Shown one piece after another: positions 11,740-23,714 of a DNA stretch of 64,000 nt. Source of the DNA: Lates calcarifer (lineage: Eukaryota; Chordata; Actinopteri; Centropomidae); the NCBI RefSeq assembly GCF_001640805.2, contig NC_066843.1, positions 748,798 through 812,797 of the forward strand, given 5' to 3'. Both the position numbers and the translations under genes were made by a program. The notes below the pieces were generated by a model, which was given only the letters and a program-made list of their open reading frames with translations, had not been told where the DNA came from and did no database searches. The number at the start of each line of letters is the position of its first letter. Within the stretch, counting starts at the first letter, position 1.

Positions 11740-11984
11740 AGCGGAAGTTCCGCGAGCTCTGTCCTGTCATGGCGGCGGTAACGAAGTGTCGTTCCTGAAG
11801 TGTTGTGCAGTAAACAGTCAGTTTCATTAAATGTAACTCGGACAGACGGTGTTCACGGGGAAGACCTTTAAAGCTTTATTGTAAACCGGCAGCATGGGTT
11901 CTGAATAACACCGGCAGCTGCGAGCGACGAAGAAAACAACTGGAGAAAGAAGAAAGAAGCGTCAGCCCTGACTCATCCTCCCAG
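11740..11984 (+). promoter_or_regulatory. spns1: spns1 promoter region and noncoding first exon
   Basis: It contains a palindromic ETS-type site (GCGGAAGTTCCGC, about 11741-11753) and an ATGGCGGCGG YY1-like element (about 11769). A donor (CCAG|gtaaac) at 11984 would end a 5' UTR exon joined to the coding exon at 14204. The small open frame after the ATG here closes quickly and does not match SPNS1. Confidence 0.5.
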
Positions 11985-12499
11985 GTAAACAACACCGAAC
12001 AACAGGCTAATAACGGCTGCCCGGTAACGGTAACGACCGTAACGTGAGGTAGCCTGTCAGTGAATCATCAGCTAGACAATAAAATAAAGTTATTTAGTTT
12101 TTGTTTTCTCATTAAGACGTTTAAAATCAAAGGAAATGTCTGATAAAACTCTGTTCCGTGTCCTTGTGTTGCGGTTAGCCAGAGAACCTCACGCAGAACT
12201 CCGTTAAAAAAACAGCGAATTTAGCGTTTCCTTGATTATCTGCCACGTTACATGTCTTTATTACCTCAAAGATTATTCCTGAAGAATTCAGGTGTTGTTA
12301 ACATTCAGCAGTCCAACGAGTGTCTGTGTAGTATTTTTCATTAAGCTGCTTTTAGCTTATTCTGACGTACTTCCTATTATTATATCAAGGCGAAACATTG
12401 AACCGTCATCCTGTTTTTGTTAGTTATATCCACCTAAAGATGATACTTGATATATAACTGATTTATAACTATATAACTATCAACCTGCTCTGTATCTCA

Positions 12500-13095
12500 A
12501 ACGTTTTAAAGTAACGTGTTTGTTGTATAACAGGGTACATAAAACTGACAGAAATCTGAATGGAGTCTGGAGCGTCGACTCATATTACCTCTGCTTTTGG
12601 AAAATGATCTAAATTATCTGACGAATTCATCAAAGACTCCAATAAATGTCCCGAGTTATACCGCAACAATTAAAAACTACATTTACGTTTGTTGCAAAGC
12701 AGGTTACTTTAAAAAGGCACAATTCTAAATGGAGTCTGGAGTGGAGTCCGTGTCAGTTATTTCTATTGAGATATAAGGCTTTGCGTTTTCTTAGTTGTCT
12801 GACGGACGGCCCATTAAATGATTTATCTTACATTTCGTTTCGTTGTTTTTAACAAAAGACACGAAAAACGTCCTGGATCCTGCACAGTTTGGTGTACCAG
12901 TCTCTCCCTGTCGATTATATTCCCTTTGAATTGCCTAACTTTTCTGCCGAAATCACCAGAGGATGCATCAAAACAACCAGAGTCACTTATCAGCGGTTAA
13001 AAAATAACTATACGTTTATTGTAAAGAAAGAGAAATTAAACCGGCAGATTTCTGAATGGAGTTTGGAGCGGTGTCCTCTCTGAGCGGCTGCAGGT
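12500..13095. repeat. Three degenerate copies of an 'aatggagt(c/t)tgg' repeat in spns1 intron 1
   Basis: Segments near 12510-12585, 12660-12755 and 12990-13095 each contain a 'ttta.gttt.ttgtaaa' part followed by 'aatggagtctggag' or 'aatggagtttggag'. The reverse complement of the same core occurs in the sgf29 duplication (about 3164-3190), and the forward core occurs near 50975-51000. Confidence 0.5.
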
Positions 13096-13754
13096 TAAAG
13101 CCAGGCTGACTGTGGGTATCATTAACAGTGACAGCTTATTGTTTACTCGTGCTTACACACCGCGTGAGTCTCTGAGTTTTGGGATCGTGTACAGACAGCT
13201 CTCTAATCACTGAGCTGTGTTTGCAGATGGGGCAAAGTCCAACTGACAACTGAGAGGCCTCTATTTATTCTTCTGCCTTTCAGCTCCATCATTGTCTCTT
13301 TTCTCTGTGATGACTGGTCTCATTCAAGTAGAACAGGACACTAATTTAATATAATCATTTATTCTCTCTACATATAATCTGACCCTAACCCTAACTCTGA
13401 ATATACGTGAATTTACCTTCATAAAAATGTTATTTTCAACATCAGTATTGTTCTTATAGAACAAAAGATCTTTATTATTATTATATATGGTCAATAAAAT
13501 GTTCTGAAATGGTAAAAATGTCCTTCACAGTTTCACAGAAAATCAAACTGTCTCATGTTCCTCTAAAATGAGGATTTTCTCCTTTTCTCATGACTCACTG
13601 TAAACCTGAATGAAAAGTCAGCAGACACAAAGATGCACAAACCATTCGTCACATCAGCGAAATGTTTCTGAGCTGAGTCCGAAATGTTGGACACATGACA
13701 GTAGTTTCACTCAGTCATCACCAACAGGGCTTCTCCTTTCTCTGCCTCTTCCTC

Positions 13755-13880
13755 TTCTTAAACTCTGAACATCACCATATATCACCACCAGACTCCACTG
13801 ACAAAAACAGGGATTTTACTGGGAGCTGCTGGAACTCCACTGCGACTGTGATATACAGTGATGCTTCTGGTTCTTTTCTC
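13755..13880. repeat. P1 fragment in spns1 intron 1
   Basis: It carries 'ccagactccactgacaaaaa' and 'ggagctgctggaactccact' from the left arm of P1. The right arm is not recognisable. Confidence 0.55.
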
Positions 13881-14211
13881 AAACATATTTAATATAAATA
13901 AAACACTGGAAAGCACAGCATTTAAAAAAAATCAGGAATTAGTCTTTAGATGTTAATGATAAATTAATTTACAGATTGTCAGATGGCAGCGTCTCCATAC
14001 TTTGTCTAAAATGATCAAAAATGGTGAAAGATGTCTGTCACAGTTTCTTTAGAGGCTGAGGTGACGTCTTCAAATGTTTGACCAACGTCTAAAACAAAAC
14101 ATTCAGTCTAATACGATTTAAAACAGGAGAACGCTGCAGCCACAGAGTGTTTATAATAATCAGTTGTTTTCACTGTTCACTCCATCTCCATCTCCCTCCT
14201 CAGCGGCGGCC

Positions 14212-17200
14212 ATGTCTCTGGGCGAGCCCACGTCGGACTCGGCGCCGTTCTTCTCCGATGACAGCGAGGCGGAGGGACCGGAGGAGCAGGGCGGGGCGGC
14301 GGGCCAGAGGCCAGAGGAGGAGTCGCCCAGCGGGGTGTCCAAAGTCCGAGCCCTGCTGACCGTCCTCATCCTCTGCTACATCAACCTGCTCAACTACATG
14401 GACAGGTTCACTGTGGCAGGTACGGTCACACCTGCTGCCTCAGCGCAGCCAATCACAGCCCTGGATTCTTTTTATACAGGAAGTACTGTTTGAAACTCAT
14501 ACAGGTGTCTGACTCCACCAGGTGTTCTCCCCGACATAGAGCATTACTTTGGGATTGACGATGGGAAATCTGGTTTACTGCAAACAGGTAAGAAGTAACT
14601 AGTTACACAGTGGTAACTCATCAACAGTTATTTTTACTGATAAATCATCAGATCAGTTTGATTAAAAAAAACACAGAAGAAGAAGAAATAAACACAGGAG
14701 GATCTTAAAGGAACAGTACGTTATTTTGGTTTTTAGCCTAGCTTAGCACAAAGACTGGAAACGGGGGGAAACTGCTAGCCTAGCAACAATAACCAACATG
14801 TTTAAAGGTTAAACACGGAGCAGTGAGTGAGTTCAGTTTGTAGCTGATCAAATCAAAGATCTTGATAAATGAAGTAAAGGCTGTTCACTGTCGACCTGTT
14901 TGTCCAGTTTTTATCTGCAGCTACATGTTCCTGGCTCCGTTCTTTGGATACCTGGGCGACAGGTACAACAGGAAGTTCATCATGAGTTTTGGAATTGCAT
15001 TCTGGTCTTTAGTGACTCTGGCCAGCTCCTACACCCCGAAAGAAGTGAGAGACGTTTTCCTTTTCTCCCTGAAGACGTTTGATCCTGAACAAACAGAGTG
15101 TTGTAACAATGTGAGTCCTTTATTCTCCCGCAGCATTTCTGGGCTCTGCTGTTAACTCGAGGCCTGGTCGGAGTCGGGGAGGCCAGTTACTCCACCATCG
15201 CTCCCACCATCATCGCTGACCTCTACGTCAAAGGGAAGAGGACGAACATGCTCTCCGTGTTTTATTTCGCCATCCCTGTCGGCAGGTAGGAGGAGAACCA
15301 GGGACACGCAGCTGAAGTCAGTGTCAGACTGCAGCAGGGCTGATTGAAGATGAGTTAAACAGCTGTTACCTGAAGGTGTCTGAGCAAACACCTGACCTGT
15401 CCCCTCTGACCAACCACCTCCTCTCCAGGAGGAGGAGCTTTTTGACAGTGACGGTGACGTCATGACCGCCGTCGACCGTTTTCTCAGACGGAGCCGACTT
15501 TCAATTTTCAATTTCACCAAACAGAAAAACCACAAACTTCTCTCACAGAGCTGTTTAACTCATCTTTAGCCTCCGTATTTTATTCAGAGTTGTTGTGTGA
15601 CAGTTTTTATGAAGAACTTTATATTTTATTTAAAAAAGGCTTTTATCTTTCAGCTCTCAGATTCCCCCTTAAACTTCCCTTCATTTCCTTAACGATGTTT
15701 AGCTGTTAAATTACTGTGATATTTATAGACGGTGAGTTAATGAGGTACAGTGCTGCAGGAGGAGAATTAACCTGTGAAATTAAACAACCTGCAGAACCAC
15801 AAACCAGGACCAGGTCTGGACTGAGACAGCTTGTGTGCAGTGTCTGTATGACTGCGTTTGTAGATAAAAGCAGTTGATGCTGCAGGTCGGTCGACTTTCA
15901 CAGACAAACTGATGATTAATAAAACATGATGTGGATGCTCGGATCAGACCTGTGAAATAAAGTGACTCAGTCAAAAATCAAGAGTTCAGATCTTTTATCC
16001 GTCCTCCAAGGAAACTGATCAACATTCTACCACCTTGTTATTTCCTCCCTCAGAGATAACGAGCAGATACCAAATAACTGTCACACTTTATTTCCCTTAC
16101 TGATGGTATCAAATTGTGCATGTTTTCTTGGAAATATCAGTTAATTACGGCTCACATTTTCTGTAAATTATGAGGAAAGTTTCCAAGAATTTAGCTGCAG
16201 AATCCAGGATGTGTAAAATGAAACTGTCTCCTCCTGTGAAGAGGTCTAACCCTGTGGTCTTTATCTCAGTGGTCTGGGATACATCGTGGGGTCTCAGGTC
16301 AGTAACGTAGCGAAGGACTGGCACTGGGCTCTGAGGGTAAGTTCTCCAGAATCTGTCTCAGCTCTGTTCAGGGATCTGTTTTATCTCCTGCTCTCTCCTC
16401 TGACGGCCTCACCTGTCCTTCAGGTGACTCCGGGGCTCGGGCTGATCGCCGTGTTGCTGCTGCTGTTCGTGGTGAAGGAGCCTAAAAGAGGCGCGATCGA
16501 AGCTCGACCAGAGCATCACCTGCACCAGACCAGCTGGCTGACAGACCTGAAGGCCCTGAGCAAGAAGTGGGTCCAGCTCCGAGTTATAGAAGAGTTATAG
16601 ATGAGTTATAGATGAGTTAGTCATAGATAAGTTATAGATGAGTTAGTTATAGATGAGTTAGTTATAGATGAGTTATAGATAGAGTTATAGAAGAGTTAGT
16701 TATAGATGATTATAGATGAGTTATAGAAGAGTTAGTTATAGATGAATTATAGATGAGTTAGTTATAGATGAGTTATAGATGAGTTAGTTATAGATGAGTT
16801 ATAGATGAGTTATAGATGAGTTAGTTATAGATGTGTTATAGATGAGTTATAGAAGAGTTAGTTATAGATGAGTTATAGAAGAGTTAGTTATAGATGAGTT
16901 ATAGAAGAGTTAGTTATAGATGAGTTATAGAAGAGTTATATTTTTATTTATAGGTGCTGCTTTAAGAACTTTATCACAGGAAACATTTAGGGGAGTTAGT
17001 TTTATCCCAGTGCAGGAGGAGCAGAGTGCTGTGCTGTTCATTTCTTCGTAAATGTCCGTTTTACCAGAAACTCTCTGGTGACATGAAGCTACTGCACGTT
17101 GCTTTGGTGAAACAGCCTCTAGGTGTTAGAGACTGTGTGAGCTCTGTGGCTCTGTCTAACCATCCTGTCTGAGTCATCGCAGAACATTTAGGTCACGGAA

Positions 17201-19586
17201 ATGCCCAAAAACCGTCACTTTACCTTAACAGATACAGACATTAGACAACACATGATGGTTCACAGAAGCTTTATTTACAACACTCCAACAGACAGTGAAC
17301 GCACCGTTAGAGCTCAGAGGAAAATAAGAAACAAAATGTGACTTTATCCTTCAATATTCCAATAATATTTTATTACAACTCAAATATCCTTTATACACAA
17401 TCAAGAAATGAGCCCTTTAACTGAGAGACAGTGTCCAACAGAGCGCTGTAATCTAAATAACATGGTTGACCTGAAATATTCCCTCAGCTATCATCAGGAT
17501 GAATCACAGATAAGACACATCTTCAAAGGTTTTCTCTCACATTCAGACGAACTGCTGCAAAACAAACCCTGTGTCCTGATCAGTCAGATAAACAGAACCA
17601 GAACATTTTCCTTTGTTTGGAGTCAGTGACGCCTTCAAAATAAAAGCACCGGCCTCCATAATTGAACCAAACATCTTTTCTTTGAGGTCCGTTAAAATCA
17701 GACGTCTCTGTATCTTCTGTTTTCTTTCTTGTGCAGCTACAGCTTTGTGTTGTCCACCTTCGGCTTCACGGCGGTGGCGTTCGTCACCGGCTCTCTGGCT
17801 CTCTGGGCTCCGACGTTCCTCTTCAGAGCCGCCATCTTCACCGGGGAGAAGGCTCCGTGTGTGGAGGCTCACTGCGCCTCCTCAGACAGGTAACACACCT
17901 GAGGATCACCTGCAGCTTTCATCCTGTCAGGCAGCTCACAGACCGACTCACCTGGCTCTGTTACTGTCCTTTCTCCTCTCACAGTCTGATTTTCGGGGCC
18001 ATCACCTGCGTCACAGGTGTGCTGGGCGTGGCCAGCGGCGTGCAGGTGAGTCGGCAGCTGCGGACGAAGACGCCCAGAGCCGATCCGCTGGTCTGCGCCG
18101 CCGGTCTGCTCCTCTCGGCGCCTTTCCTCTACCTGGCCATCGTGTTCGCTGAGCTCAGCACCGTCGCCACATACGTGAGTTCTCGAAACAAACACCTGAC
18201 TCAGGGTCAGAGTCATTTTTTATCTGTGACGCGTTTCCTGTCTCGTCCCCTCAGGTTTTCATCTTCCTCGGAGAGACGTTCCTGTCCATGAACTGGGCCA
18301 TCGTGGCTGATATCCTCCTGGTGAGAAACCTTCCTTCACCACAGTCACGTTCATCCAGGTTCACTGAGGCTGTTCTCACTGTCACACTCTGTCTCTCAGT
18401 ACGTGGTCGTTCCCACCCGTCGCTCCACAGCCGAGGCTCTGCAGATCGTCATCTCTCACCTGCTGGGAGACGCTGGAAGCCCCTACCTGATCGGAGTGGT
18501 ACGTTCTGTTAGCTCGTGGCTTTGCACCAGTGTTCATCAAGAGAAAGAAGAAGGAACAGAGCAGCTGAGTCACCACACGTCTCATCTTTAAATTCATCAA
18601 ATACAAAGTTCAGCTCAAAGTGAAACCAGCACCAACACACCCTGTGGTCAGAGCCAGGCTAACACTTTCCCCCTGTTTCCAGTCTTTGTGCTAAGCTAAG
18701 CTAAGAGCTGCTGACTGTAGATTCATGTTTACTGGAGCTGCAGCTGACGATTAGTTTCATTATCAATCGATCAGCGGAGTTATTTTCTTGATTAATTCAC
18801 CACAGCACAGAGATGTTCAGGATGCAGACGAACACCAAGAAAAACAATCAGATCGTTGATGATTAATGCAGCAGGTTTCTGTCCGTGCTGACCTCTGACC
18901 TCTGACCTCTGACCTCCTCCTCCTCAGGTCTCTGACTCTCTGAGGAGGACCGACTCGTTCCTCTGGCAGTTCCGCTCTCTGCAGCTCTCTCTGCTGCTCT
19001 GCTCCTTCGTGGCCGTGGTGGGCGGAGCCTTCTTCCTCGCCACCGCCCTCTTCATCGAGAGAGACCGACACCGGGCCGAGAACTACGTCCAGACAGGTGA
19101 GAACCAGCGAGCATCAGAACATCAGAACACGACAGGATGTTCCTGCTGTCAGAGGACAGTTAGCATTAGTTTTATAGTTTTAAATTTCTCTTTCACAGTC
19201 TTTAAAGTTCAGTATCGTCAGGTGTGTGTGAAGCACGTTAACGTGTGTGAAAGCTGCCGTACACAACTGTAACCTACTGTAAGTTAGAAACTGCAGCGAG
19301 CTCATTCTCATTGCCTCAGTATTTTACACCTCGAGGGAATTTCTCAATTTCTCTTTTGGCGGTCAAAGGTCAGAGGTCAGAGGTCAGAGGAAGCTGGACT
19401 GGTTGGTGGAGGCATTTGTACTGAAACAGGACTGAAACTGACCGGGGGTCAGTGTTCAGTGTGAGCGCCACCTTGTGGTCGGTCAGTGATGAACCTCTCT
19501 TTTCTCTGTTGGCAGATGACGAGCCGATCGTTGTTCCGAAAAGCGGCCGGTCCACTCGGGTCCCGGTGTCCAGCGTCCTGATCTGA
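14212..19586 (+). CDS. spns1: Spinster homolog 1, lysosomal MFS transporter, 506 aa, 12 coding exons
   Basis: Major-facilitator protein of late endosomes and lysosomes; the family exports lysophospholipids from the lysosome. Coding exons: 14212-14419, 14522-14587, 14908-15044, 15134-15285, 16270-16336, 16424-16566, 17737-17889, 17985-18174, 18255-18320, 18400-18498, 18928-19096, 19516-19586; all phases join (507 codons with stop; human 528 aa). The first exon (upstream boundary 14204) gives an acidic cytosolic N-terminus, then [17 protein letters not shown], the family's first membrane segment. Later hallmarks are [58 protein letters not shown] and [12 protein letters not shown]; the C-terminus ends [12 protein letters not shown]. 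Intron 6 holds a minisatellite, and introns 10 and 11 carry inverted TGACCTC arrays. The 3' UTR extends past 19586; I did not identify a firm poly(A) signal. Confidence 0.97.
14725..14792. repeat. Short interspersed repeat ('agcctagcttagcacaaaga' type)
   Basis: Similar sequence recurs at about 18655-18712 (reverse), 23515-23575 and 60920-60965, each with the 'actggaaacgggggg' style continuation. It is an old dispersed repeat in introns and spacers. Confidence 0.5.
16575..16945. repeat. Minisatellite of 'gttatagatga' units in spns1 intron 6
   Basis: Tandem 11-15-bp units, 'gttatagatga' alternating with 'gttagttatagatga' and 'gttatagaaga', start within ten bases of the exon 6 donor and cover about 370 bp. 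Confidence 0.95.
18889..18917. repeat. (TGACCTC)4 array upstream of spns1 exon 11
   Basis: Four tandem TGACCTC units end 10 bp before exon 11. Bases 18892-18915 are perfectly complementary to 19367-19390 in the next intron. Confidence 0.85.
19361..19390. repeat. Inverted GAGGTCA array downstream of spns1 exon 11
   Basis: 'ggtcaaaggtcagaggtcag' continues as further GAGGTCA units, the reverse complement of the array at 18889-18917. The two face each other across exon 11. Confidence 0.85.
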
Positions 19587-21450
19587 CCACAGAAACCTGA
19601 CGGAGGTTTTCAGGTGTTCAGTCCGGTCCTTCACACGCCTCAGGCTGTTTTATTGAACGTGGTTTTAGGACTGAACCCCGACTCTCTGCCATGCAGAAAC
19701 ATTTTAGGATGAGTTTATTTTTAAATGTTTTGTCTACGTTATTTTTTATAACTTCCCGGGAACATGCCGTCGTCTCAGGAGATATCTTCACCTCCTTTCT
19801 TTCTCTGACGTGAGCTCAACATGAAGTTCATGTGAAATGTTTTCAGAGCGGAGGTGACGTTGGAAATGACTTTGAGAATCGACAGAAGCTGCTCTGTGGA
19901 CTTGGTTTTTATTGGACTCTCAGGAACTCGTGGAGCGAAACCACCTGACGGATCAGAATCTGTTCTTACCTTCAGTCTGACTCTGAACCTGCTGATCTGG
20001 GATCAGCCAGAGATCCAGAAAACAGAAAGACTTCATGATCTGTATCTTCAGTTTAACCACAACCAAAAACCCTGCAGTGAGTTTCTACACAGGACGAGCT
20101 TTATTAACCTGTTTTCATAACCACGTGTTTGTAAATGTCTGAGCTACTTTTAGAAATAACACTAACGTTCCTACAGCGCATTAACTACAGGAAGTGAACA
20201 TGATCCAGGCTGCTGAGATCTGGGAAGACTCCTGTTACCTCTGCACCTTTTATTAATTTCTTCATCTTTTACAAACATCCTCACTGGTTTTAATCCTTTT
20301 CTCTCTCGTTTAAAACGTGTAAAGCAGCTTTACAAAGAGCTGGGACGTTTCTGTTTTATGTTCTTTTAAGGAGAAACTCTCTGGTTTTCTTTGTACCAGG
20401 TCGGAGCTCAGTCTGGTTCAGAACCAAGTCGACCGTGGAGGAGAAGCTAGGTTCAGTTTGTCTGCAGAGAGGTAGAGATCATCATGTGCTTATTTAACAG
20501 AAAAGCTTTTTAATGAATGTCGATAATCAGTCGTTTGTTAACCTCAAATTATTTTAGCAAATCTTTTTTGTGAACTATTAAAGGAGAATGAACTTGTCAG
20601 ACGTTTGTGTTTGTGTTTGGAGTTGACGACAGTCACAGTCTGCAGCGTTAACACCTCCACATGTATGTATGTATATGTGAATACATTATTATGATTTATT
20701 TCAATGATCACCAAATCGTCTGCAGAAAGTCAAGGTTTTCTCTAAATGACTTAATCACACACGTTAAAGAAAAGACAGAGATTTAATGAGAAAATCGTTT
20801 GTTCCTCAAACATTTACTAAACCAAACAGTTCAACTTTGATCTGCAGCAAAACTGAAACACACGGTTTAAAACAGTAAAGTTTAAATTTCACTTTGGTTA
20901 AAACATTCCTCCAAATCTGTTTCATACTGATGAATTTTTAATGGTTGATCAGCTAAGATTGTTCCTGTAACAAGGTTTAATAATTACTGTTCATCAGAAC
21001 TAATCATAATAACTGATCATTTTTAAAGAAAATATGTCGAAACCTTCTGGTTTCAGCTTCTGTCGTCTCCTGTGATCCTGAACTCAGTCTCTGGGTTTCA
21101 CTGGACAAACGAGACACTTGAAGACGTCACTGAGGGTTTTTAAATCAATAATAAATGATCTTTACATGCAGCTGTAATCTGTTTAGTTTTATATAGTTTG
21201 TGCTGTTGATATGTGTCATTATTTCATCATGTAGAGAATGAAACAAAGTGACGTTTTGTGCAACAGTTTAAAACCTGAAGAGATTCAGTTTACTGATATA
21301 TGTATATAAATATAGAAATATTATATTTACTGATAGAAAGAATAGAAAATCTTCACATCTGAGAAGTTTTTCTGTGTCAGTGAGTTTCCTGCAAAGAGAA
21401 ACCAGACACCTGAGGCAACAAGTGGACGATGTTCTCAGCGTCTGATGAGT
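19587..21450. other. spns1 3' UTR and downstream gene-free DNA
   Basis: AT-rich sequence without long open frames. The first part is presumably spns1 3' UTR, but its end is uncertain. I see no second gene. Confidence 0.6.
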
Positions 21451-22370
21451 TTTCTTTCAGCAGGTGTGTCCCCCCCCTCCCCCCCTCGTTCAGGGGGGTT
21501 TCTCTCTCTCTCTCGACAGAAGGAGAAAAGAGGCCAAGCGAGGACAGGAGAGAGGAGTGAAGAGGAGAGGACTCGGCTTCCTTCCCTCGGTGTGGTTTCC
21601 TGTTTGTAGGTGGGAGGATGTTGAGACGGTTGCAGCAGCGTTCACACAGCGCTGCAGCTTTTTAACACCCGGCGACGCTCTGAGGCGTCACAGCCGACGT
21701 CTCCTGATTGGTTCGAGGTGTTTGTGTGAAACACTCTTTCTCTCTCTGACATTTTGCTGCGAGCTTCTCTCCCAGTTTCCACCACCAGTTGCAGTGGAGG
21801 GCAGTTTGATCAGCCCACACACGTCGCTCACCGCGACTGAGGTGCAAACTTTGATGGTATCTGGTTGGTTAGTGAGTCACCTGGTTAGTGAGTGAACCTC
21901 TGCAGACACCTGTCACACACTCACACTCACACTGATGATCTGTGCTGAGTTCAGACGTTAAAGCGTCTTGTGATATTTTACAGGCTGCACCTCCGTCTGT
22001 TTGGACCTGAGCTGACGGCCCGTCGCCACCTCGCTGTGGCGGGAGATGAAACCAGAGCAGCTCAGGAGGTGATTGGGTGCAGCGGCGGCAGAGGAGGAGA
22101 GTCAGTGACAAAAAAAGGGGGAGGGAGGAAGGAGCGAAGTAGGTCGGTGGAGGTGCAGCTCAGCTCATCAGGGGAGGAAAGGCGGGCGAGACAGAGAGAG
22201 AGAGAAGAAGCCTTCAGACATGGCGGATGTTTGGTTACAGTAGTCGCCTCATGTGGACCAGATACCGAGGAGGACACGACACCAGCCGCAGGCCCCCCCG
22301 AGACTTCACCCGTCCTCCCTCCTCCGTCCAACTGATCCTCCGACCGACCGTCTGTCCTCAGGTGTAGGTG
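21450..22370 (+). promoter_or_regulatory. GC-rich island; possible promoter / noncoding first exon (perhaps of lat)
   Basis: A CpG- and purine-rich island in otherwise AT-rich DNA. It contains an AG-rich run and 'cagacatggcggatg' (about 22216-22230), a YY1-like ATGGCGG element. It ends with a good donor, GGTGTAG|gtgagttctc, at about 22366. The next + strand gene is lat, whose first coding exon starts with an acceptor at 27537, so a 5-kb first intron is possible. The open frames here match no family I know. The link to lat is inference. Confidence 0.3.
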
Positions 22371-23682
22371 AGTTCTCCTTCGTTTTATCTGTGTGGTGGA
22401 GGTTTTCCCAGCATGCACATGGGGCCGAGGTCGAGCTGAAGGTTCCGCTCCGAGGCCAAACCAGCGTTCACTTCAGGGACCTCGGAGATGTTCGGGTTCT
22501 TTAGGCGTGGTGTGAAGCTTCAGGTTCACTCATGCAACAGGTGAAGCTTTTCACAATAAACGTTCAACACTGATTCTCCACAACATGAGTCCAGCTGGAC
22601 TTAGGCCTCTAGACTCAAAGGTCAAAGTCAGAAAAGAGGATGTTGTGTTTTCCTGAACAGGGAGGTTAAAACAGAACAGAAGATTTTTACATGAGCTGAT
22701 TTCTGACAGAATCTAGAAAAAGGAAATGCAGCTTGAATAAAAACCGAGCTTCAGTTCGCAGCTTTCAGAATAACGCGCTGCTTTTGGAACCTGTTTGTGT
22801 TTCTGTGCTCGTTTTCAAACCATCACACTGAGTGGACGTCTGCTTTGGTTTTTTTTTGGCGTCCTGTGTTTGAGGCCCGGTGGTCGACGGACGGTCTTTA
22901 AACCACAACGACCCCGTTTCACATCCAGACAGGAGCCTCAGTCACATGTCGTCCTCCACCTCTGCCTCTGCCTCAGCTCTGAGGAAAAGCTGAAACATCC
23001 AGTGAATCACTGGAAATAAAACACAGATCTTCTGCTCTAAAAGCTCTAAAAGTACTTTCACTCAGTTCTGAGATACTTCTACTCCACCACATATTGTACT
23101 TTTACTCTGCTACATTTTTCTGACGGCTGCAGTTACTTTATATTTTAGATCTTTAGTTCAAAAACTTTATTAGAGTAAATATGAGCAGAGCTGAAATTAT
23201 GAATCAACTGGAAACAACTTCATCATCATTTGTCATCTGTCATGTAAAAGTACTAACAGTAATTGTAGTAGCAGTAGTAATATTAGCAGTAGTTTCAGTA
23301 GCAGCAGTAGTAGTAGTATTTGTATTAGATGTACTTGCTGCATCATTAAAGTGATCAACATGAATCTGTGTAATTAACAGTAAAATATTTGTTCTGCACA
23401 GTGAGTACTTTAACTCCTGTACTTTAAATATATTTTGATGCGAATACTTTGAGTACTGCGTTTTAAAGGAACAGTTTGATATTTTGGGAAACGTACTCGC
23501 TCTCCTGTCAGCAGCTGTTAGCTTAGCTTAGCATAAAGACTGGGAACAGAGGGAAACTGTTAGCCTGGTTCTGTCCACCTGCTGTCACGTCTGAACCTCA
23601 ACCATCAACATTTGTTTAATCTGCAAAAGACTTGAGACACAAACTAAAGAGTAAAAACAACGAGTCACCATCCTGCCGAGGT

Positions 23683-23714
23683 GATTACATTACATTACAT
23701 TACATTACATTACA
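23683..23714. repeat. (ATTAC)6 microsatellite
   Basis: Six perfect ATTAC pentamers. Confidence 0.9.

Noticed and set aside
13380..13396. Telomere-like CCCTAA units (also at 32278-32293)
   Set aside because: Only two to three units at each place; too short for an interstitial telomere.
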